Source: Spirochaetaceae bacterium (GTDB lineage: Bacteria; Spirochaetota; Spirochaetia; DSM-27196; SLST01). Taken from it: a stretch of 19,270 nucleotides of DNA. The stretch spans positions 1 through 19,270 of the forward strand of contig SKVA01000098.1 in the NCBI GenBank assembly GCA_007129695.1, in the 5' to 3' direction. The translations under genes were made by a program, and so were the position numbers. Positions within the stretch are counted from its first letter, which is position 1. Each line of letters begins with the position of its first letter. Below are positions 14,529 through 19,270 of the stretch, piece by piece. The notes beneath the pieces are model-generated. The model saw only the letters and a program-made list of their open reading frames with translations, had not been told where the DNA came from and did not search any database.

Positions 14529-15471
14529 GGCTGTGTCGCTGACGAAGTGGTACGCCCGACTGTGCGCGGTGGACGGTGTCAGCCTGTCGGTACGTTCTGG
14601 ACAGATTATGGGGCTGCTCGGCCCGAATGGTGCCGGCAAGACGACCGTTCTCAGGCTCTTGACCGGCTTCAGCGCGCCCGACGCCGGATCGGTACGGATC
14701 TGCGGGTACGATCTGGTCGAGGAACGTACCCGCGCGCAGCGGCTGATCGGCTATCTGCCCGAACAGTCGCCGCTGTACGCGAGCCTCACGGTAGCAGAGC
14801 AATTGCGATTCGTCGCGCGGGCGCGGGGATACCGCCGAATGGAGATCCGCGATGCCGTGAACGCCGCTATCGATCGATTCGGCCTCGGCAACGACGCCCG
14901 CCGGCTCGTCTCGCAGCTGTCCAAGGGGATGCGCCAGCGCGTCGGGCTTGCTCAGGCGTTGCTGCACGATCCGCAGGTGCTTATCCTTGACGAACCGACT
15001 TCCGGGCTCGATCCCAGTGAGACGCAGCGCTACCGTTCGACGATCCTGCAGTTTGCACAGAACAAGGCAGTGCTCCTGTCGACGCACGTCCTTGCCGAGG
15101 CCGAGTCGATGTGCGCCGCGGTGACGATCTTGCGCGATGGCAAGGTGGTCGCGGCCGGGCGGACCGCGGACGTGGTCGCGCGTTTCGCCGGGGGTTCGTG
15201 CTATCGCGTTCGCGTTACCGGGACTGTACCGGCGGCGGCGTACAACGCGCTCTCGCGAATCGGAACGTTTCGGATCGTCGAACCGCCGGCCGACGGCACG
15301 GCGATCGAAATTGACACTGGGTCTGCCGGCGGTGACGTGCTTCACGAATGGGCGGTTCGGTTCGGTCTTCGCTTGAACGGCCTCGAGCGCGTCGTGCGTT
15401 CGCTCGAGGCTGCGTTCGTCGCGATCGAACAGGATAGCGCTGGGGGCGACGGTGATCGCGCGCGTACGTGA
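14521..15471 (+). CDS. GldA-like ABC transporter ATPase
   Basis: This cytoplasmic ATPase of about 316 residues pairs with the ABC-2 permease encoded next. From the TTG start the Walker A is GPNGAGKTT (34-42), the Q-loop glutamine is Gln82 in LPEQSPLYASLTV, the signature is LSKGMRQRVGLAQAL (133-147), the Walker B is VLILDEPTSGLD (153-164) and the switch histidine is His189 in LLSTHVLAE. About 90 C-terminal residues form an accessory domain. I chose TTG 14521 because it gives the standard beginning (M)IEAVSLTKWY and GAGGA lies just upstream; it overlaps the rnz stop by 8 bp. The in-frame ATG at 14482 would add 13 residues that are not family-like. GldA homologues are named for Flavobacterium gliding but are widespread in non-gliding bacteria. 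Confidence 0.92.
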   Translation: MIEAVSLTKWYARLCAVDGVSLSVRSGQIMGLLGPNGAGKTTVLRLLTGFSAPDAGSVRICGYDLVEERTRAQRLIGYLPEQSPLYASLTVAEQLRFVARARGYRRMEIRDAVNAAIDRFGLGNDARRLVSQLSKGMRQRVGLAQALLHDPQVLILDEPTSGLDPSETQRYRSTILQFAQNKAVLLSTHVLAEAESMCAAVTILRDGKVVAAGRTADVVARFAGGSCYRVRVTGTVPAAAYNALSRIGTFRIVEPPADGTAIEIDTGSAGGDVLHEWAVRFGLRLNGLERVVRSLEAAFVAIEQDSAGGDGDRART

Positions 15472-17707
15472 CGTTGGCCGTGGCGTCGCAGCGGTCGTTC
15501 GCAAGGAGACAACCGAGCTCTTTGCATCGTCGATTGCGTACGTTGTCGTAGCGCTCTTTCTGTTTATACCGGCGGTATGGCTGTTCGGGGTCACCGAGTT
15601 CATAGCGCGCGGTGTCGCGTCGCTTCGCTCCTACTACGGCGTGATGCCGGCGCTGTTGATAGTCGTTGCACCCGCGATCACGATGCGAAGCTGGGCCGAC
15701 GAAACTCGCTCAGGGACGATTGAGGGTCTGCTGACACTGCCGATAGAGCGGTGGCAGATCGTCACCGGAAAGCTGATCGCCGGCAGTGGCCTCGTTGCTA
15801 TCGCGCTCGCACTGTCGCTACTCGTGCCGCTTACGCTGCGACCGCTCGGCGGGTTTGAGCCGGGAGAGATCATCGCGCAGTACGTCGGACTCGTCGTGTT
15901 TGCCGTTTGCGCGGTGGCCGTCGGACAGCTTGTGTCGTCGCTGACTCGGAATCAGATCACATCGTTGTTCGTGTCGATGGTCGTGTTGCTCGGCTTGTTT
16001 GTCGCTCGCCCGGCGATAGCGGGCGGCCCACATTGGTTGAGCGCGGCGCTGCGGTACGTCTCGTTCGATGTACGGTTCGAGTCGTTCAACCGCGGGATCA
16101 TCGACACCCGGGATCTGGCCTATTTTTCGTTCCTGTCGGTCGTCGCCGGAGTGTTGACTACCCGGAGGATTTCCGAGCGCCATCGTCGGCGCGAGCGTTT
16201 TGCCGAGCGGGTCACCCGGTGGATGGCGGCGGCGATCCTCGTGTTGGCCGCGCTCAACGCCGAGGTGCATTCGCTGCGGTTCGATCTGACGAGTGACCGT
16301 GTGTTTACGTTGTCTGAAGCCTCGCGTCGAACGATCCGCGAGGTCTCTGATACGGTGACGGTCACCTACTTCGTCTCCCGGGAGCTGCTCGACTGGTACT
16401 CCGAGATTCGCGATGTTGCCGACTTGATCGATGAGTACTCGGTGGTTGGCGGCACCCGCGTCGTCGTTCGCGTGGTCCATCCGGAGGATGAACCGGAACG
16501 GTCGCTCGGCGATCTGGGAATCGTCGCGCAGCAGCTTCAGGTGCACGACGAGCGAGGCCCGCGTTGGATAGACGTCTTCAGCGGCGTTCGTGTCGAGCAT
16601 CTTGGTCGTGTGGCAACCCTCCCGGTGGTTGTCGATTCGTCGACTCTGGAGTACGACCTTACGTCCGCAATTCGGCGCGTTGTCGACGGCAGGCCGCTGG
16701 CTGCAAGCGTACTGGTCGCAGACCGAACCCGATCGATCGACGACTACTCGTTCCTTGTCGGGGAGCTCGCGCGCACGTACTCGTTGCACGCGGTTGCGCG
16801 AGGCGAGCCGATCGCAGACGACGTCGATGTCGTGTTCGTGGTCGACGCACAATCTCTGTCGCGCGCGGAGGTCGATCGTGTAGCCGATTATCTCGGGCGG
16901 GGAGGAGCGGTGCTCTTCGCGGTCAGCGGTTATTCGATAGACCTCGACGGGACGCTCGTTGCGCGGAGGATCGCGGGAGAGCCTGTGCGAGAGTTTCTGA
17001 CCGAGGTGGGAGTCGTGGTCGGACACGATCTACTTCTTGATGAGCGGCACCAATCGATACCCGTACGCGAGACCGCGGCCGGATTCGATACACAGCGTCT
17101 GGTCGGGTACCCGTTCTGGCCTGTTTTCACGCGCAACCACACCAGCGAGACCCATCCTGTAACCGCACATTTTGCCGGTCTCGACCTCTACTGGCCGACC
17201 TGGTTGCAGACCGCGGCGGGGGACTTCTCGGTCGAGACAATTGTTGCGTCTTCGCCGCGCGCATGGCTTGTTGAGGCGCCGCACGACGTCACTCCCGGGG
17301 CCGACGGCGCCGACGCCAGCGGCCGTCCACGCGGTCAGTTCGGCGTCGTGGCCACCGGCACGAAAGTCGCGACGGGGAGCAGGATCGCTGTCGTGGCCGA
17401 CGGCGGATTCGTAGTCGACCGCCTGGTAGCGACGACCGATAGCAGGCATAACATTGCGTTTGCCGTGTCGCTCGTCCAGTGGCTATCGAGCGACGATGAG
17501 ATGATATCTGTCCGTGCCCGACGCGCACGGAGTCTGCGGTTCGACGAGGGCGTCACCGCCGACCGGAGGGCGGTCATCGGTGCGTGGTCGCTGGTGCTCA
17601 ATGGGGTCGTTGTGCCCGGTGCGATGCTTGTGGTCGGCGCATTTGTGATAGTCCGACGGCGTCGCCGCGTGCGCGGGGCGCGTCGTCCCGGGCGGAGCGT
17701 CGCATGA
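15452..17707 (+). CDS. ABC-2 permease fused to a GldG-like extracytoplasmic domain
   Basis: The 751-residue protein joins two proteins that are separate in Bacteroidetes. Residues about 1-245 are a GldF-like ABC-2 permease with about six helices, including IAYVVVALFLFIPAVWLFGV and LVAIALALSLLVPLTL. The loop SWADETRSGTIEGLLTLPI is the typical ABC-2 cytoplasmic motif. A further helix near 257-272 leads into a GldG-like domain (DUF4350-type, about 275-700), with LTSDRVFTLSEASRRTI and a D-x-V-F-V-V-D segment. A C-terminal helix near 713-735 is followed by an arginine-rich tail. The GTG start lies behind GGGGGCG, and the gene overlaps the ATPase gene by 20 bp. It would form the membrane half of the transporter, but the cargo is unknown. 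Confidence 0.9.
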   Translation: MIARVRDVGRGVAAVVRKETTELFASSIAYVVVALFLFIPAVWLFGVTEFIARGVASLRSYYGVMPALLIVVAPAITMRSWADETRSGTIEGLLTLPIERWQIVTGKLIAGSGLVAIALALSLLVPLTLRPLGGFEPGEIIAQYVGLVVFAVCAVAVGQLVSSLTRNQITSLFVSMVVLLGLFVARPAIAGGPHWLSAALRYVSFDVRFESFNRGIIDTRDLAYFSFLSVVAGVLTTRRISERHRRRERFAERVTRWMAAAILVLAALNAEVHSLRFDLTSDRVFTLSEASRRTIREVSDTVTVTYFVSRELLDWYSEIRDVADLIDEYSVVGGTRVVVRVVHPEDEPERSLGDLGIVAQQLQVHDERGPRWIDVFSGVRVEHLGRVATLPVVVDSSTLEYDLTSAIRRVVDGRPLAASVLVADRTRSIDDYSFLVGELARTYSLHAVARGEPIADDVDVVFVVDAQSLSRAEVDRVADYLGRGGAVLFAVSGYSIDLDGTLVARRIAGEPVREFLTEVGVVVGHDLLLDERHQSIPVRETAAGFDTQRLVGYPFWPVFTRNHTSETHPVTAHFAGLDLYWPTWLQTAAGDFSVETIVASSPRAWLVEAPHDVTPGADGADASGRPRGQFGVVATGTKVATGSRIAVVADGGFVVDRLVATTDSRHNIAFAVSLVQWLSSDDEMISVRARRARSLRFDEGVTADRRAVIGAWSLVLNGVVVPGAMLVVGAFVIVRRRRRVRGARRPGRSVA

Positions 17708-18687
17708 GCGGGCCAGCCCGGAGATTGATCGTGCGCGGCGCGATCCTGATCGCGCTGGCGACTACGCTCATGATCGGCCTGGAGCCGAGGACCGACCGGA
17801 TCGAGCCGCTCGTGTCCGTCGACCTGGCGCGGGTGCGCGAGCTTCGCGTCACCGACGACCGAAACCCGCAGAACGTGCGCGACATCGTCGTGTTTCACGA
17901 CGGGGTAGAGTGGGTCCTGGATCTGGGCGCCTCGATCGTACCGGCGCGTGAGGACCGGGTGGTCGCGTTTCTGCGCGCCGTCGCCGGTTCGCGTGAGCGG
18001 CGGACGGTCACGAACCGGGAATCCGAGTTTGCCTCGTTCGGTCTTGGCGACCGATCTATCCGGGTGATCGTCGTAGGTGATCGCGCGCCGGTGCGTATCG
18101 CGATCGGTGATGACGCCGAGCCTCCCGGGTCGTTCTATGCCCGAGTCGAGCCCGATGGAGCAGTAGTGGTGGCCGACGGTGGTGCGGCGTTCTTCGTACG
18201 ACAGCCGGCAGTGTTCTGGGCGTATCTGCGCGTGTTCCCGGAGAGTGTACGGCCGAACGAGATCATCGCCGTCTCCGCGTGGGCCCTCGATGCCGATGGA
18301 ACTATCCGTCGGTCGCGGGCGTACCGTGATGACAGCGAGCTGTGGCGAGTGAGCGGCGACGGTGTTGGCGACGAACCCGAACGGGTAGTCAACGAATGGA
18401 CCGCCGCGTTGGCCGATCTGGTCGGGGCGGCATTCGTGATCGCGGACACCGATGAGCCTGCGGACGATCCGGTTGCCGGCCTCAGCTATGAGCTGTCGGA
18501 TGGGCGGAGCTACGGATTGTCGCTGCGGATAGCGGGGCTTGGCTCGGTTGCTGAGGCAGTGGTGGACCCGGATCTGGCGTGGATCACCGCAACTGGCCCG
18601 AGCCTCCCGTCCGAGCGATTTGCCGTAGCGGGGTACCGTATCGGCATGGCCACGGCGCAACGGCTCTTTCCGGGGCTGATCGACTGA
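17704..18687 (+). CDS. DUF4340-type membrane-anchored protein of the Gld-like transporter cassette
   Basis: The 327-residue protein starts at the ATG of an ATGA overlap with the fusion permease, a sign of coupled translation. Residues about 7-25 (RLIVRGAILIALATTLMIG) form one membrane anchor or signal sequence, and the rest is predicted to lie outside the membrane. The repeated arrangement of short beta segments (VDLARVRELRVTDD, VVFHDGVEWVLD, VAFLRAVAGSRERRTVTN, FGLGDRSIRVIVVGD, RVEPDGAVVVADGG) fits DUF4340, a domain found after GldG-like genes in many genomes. Its biochemical role is not known. The gene ends 1 bp before the convergent GGDEF-like gene. Confidence 0.83.
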   Translation: MSGPARRLIVRGAILIALATTLMIGLEPRTDRIEPLVSVDLARVRELRVTDDRNPQNVRDIVVFHDGVEWVLDLGASIVPAREDRVVAFLRAVAGSRERRTVTNRESEFASFGLGDRSIRVIVVGDRAPVRIAIGDDAEPPGSFYARVEPDGAVVVADGGAAFFVRQPAVFWAYLRVFPESVRPNEIIAVSAWALDADGTIRRSRAYRDDSELWRVSGDGVGDEPERVVNEWTAALADLVGAAFVIADTDEPADDPVAGLSYELSDGRSYGLSLRIAGLGSVAEAVVDPDLAWITATGPSLPSERFAVAGYRIGMATAQRLFPGLID

Positions 18688-18688
18688 G

Positions 18689-19270
18689 TCAGCCTGCGTC
18701 GCGGTGTTCGGAGAGAAACTGGCGGTACTTGCGCGCGTCGGGTCTGAATCCGACTATACCCGATCGCTCGGACCGGGCGTGATCGAGACTCCGCGTTGCT
18801 TCCTTCACGATTCTGGACGCTTCGACGAGCCGTCCGTTTCGCGCGCTGATGCCGATTGCCGACGCACCGACTCCTGCGCGGAAATCCGTCGCGGTGCGGA
18901 TCGCCTGGGTCAGGTCGGTGTTGGTCAGGATTACGCAGAAGGTATTGGCCGCGAAGTCGAAACAGAGGTCCTCGAATGTGAAGGTCCTGAGAATCTGCGC
19001 CGCGCGATCGCTGTGCAGTTCGGGTGTGTCGGGTCCGTCGAACGCGATGACCAGGATACTCAGATCCTGGTCGTGGTACGCCGAACGCTCGAGCTCGAGG
19101 CTCAGCTTGCGTTCGAGGTGTTCGCGGTACGACAGGCCGGACACCGGGTTGATCATCGTTCCGGGTTCACCGGGATCGGTGGCGATCTCCTCGAGATCGA
19201 TCTCCACGAGCGCCGGTTCGGGCGAAGCCGCCGGTTCGGGCGAAGCCGCCGGTTCGGGCGAAGCCGCCGG
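18689..19270 (-). CDS. Degenerate GGDEF-like domain protein with Pro/Ala-rich linker (partial)
   Basis: The visible 193 residues are the C-terminal part of a longer protein. A GTG at 19207 could be read as a start, but the frame stays open to the window edge through the repeats PAASPE, so the gene very probably begins outside. The linker leads to a GGDEF-like fold: INPVSGLSYREHLERKLSLELERSAYHDQDLSILVIAFDG resembles the DPLTGLYNR...SLLLLDLD beginning of the domain, and LCFDFAANTFCVILTNTD occupies the place of the R-Y-GGDEF-A-V-L-L-P segment. The catalytic GGDEF is replaced by AANTF, and the metal-binding aspartates are not evident. It is therefore unlikely to make cyclic di-GMP and may instead be a binding or structural domain. 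Confidence 0.75.
   Translation of the reverse strand, partial: PAASPEPAASPEPAASPEPALVEIDLEEIATDPGEPGTMINPVSGLSYREHLERKLSLELERSAYHDQDLSILVIAFDGPDTPELHSDRAAQILRTFTFEDLCFDFAANTFCVILTNTDLTQAIRTATDFRAGVGASAIGISARNGRLVEASRIVKEATRSLDHARSERSGIVGFRPDARKYRQFLSEHRDAG
19213..19270. repeat. 18-bp tandem repeat inside the coding frame
   Basis: CCGGTTCGGGCGAAGCCG occurs three times without change (19213-19230, 19231-19248, 19249-19266), and a fourth copy begins at 19267. On the minus strand it encodes the hexapeptide PAASPE in frame with the GGDEF-like domain. The array continues beyond the window. Confidence 0.95.

Noticed and set aside
15818..17026. A 402-codon minus-strand frame opposite the permease fusion
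   Set aside because: It has no motifs or ribosome site, and the opposite strand carries membrane helices and conserved ABC-2 and GldG features.

Overview
The window is dense, GC-rich bacterial DNA in which nearly every large reading frame can be assigned. My best guess is a high-GC free-living spirochaete or a relative. The reasons are the FabV-type enoyl reductase, the GldA / fused GldF-GldG / DUF4340 cassette and the class II xylose isomerase. No rRNA or tRNA is present, so this is inference from gene content only. The GGDEF-like gene at the right edge and a very short partial gene at the left edge both run off the window.

Left part (1-2443), accessory in character. A truncated leftward gene (1-80) is preceded by three palindromic operator-like repeats spaced exactly 24 bp apart, which overlap a plausible promoter. 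Next come two decayed fragments: a piece of a second darG, and the tail of a probable XRE-type regulator. They are followed by an intact leftward darT-darG operon, a DNA ADP-ribosylating toxin with its macro-domain antitoxin. A perfect 16-bp inverted repeat lies between darT and the next gene. This looks like a toxin-antitoxin/defence locus with debris of earlier copies.

Export block (2477-8863). A rightward MFS transporter converges on a leftward three-gene operon that reads ABC half-transporter, ABC half-transporter, MATE exporter. Junctions are tight: a 17-bp overlap, then a 7-bp gap. The MATE and MFS 3' ends overlap by 68 bp. The operon has a near-consensus sigma70-type promoter (TTGACA, 17 nt, TATGCT).

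Insertion sequence (8978-10306). A complete ISAs1-family element with matching 16-bp ends and an intact DDE transposase sits 4 bp upstream of the -35 box of the export operon. It separates that operon from the divergent fabV.

Metabolic and envelope block (10358-19270). fabV converges with a small secreted or outer-membrane protein gene. Then comes a rightward run with almost no gaps: xylA, rnz (RNase Z), a GldA-like ATPase, a GldF-GldG fusion and a DUF4340 protein. It is probably one transcript from a TTGCCC/TAGAAT promoter. It ends one base short of a leftward gene with a degenerate GGDEF-like domain, whose upstream coding region contains 18-bp tandem repeats encoding a Pro/Ala/Ser/Glu linker.

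I do not see a clearly novel multi-gene system. The most notable features are the darTG locus with its relics, the 24-bp-phased operators, the IS abutting the export promoter, and the degenerate GGDEF-like protein next to the Gld-type cassette. No canonical rho-independent terminator, CRISPR array, riboswitch or tRNA was recognised.
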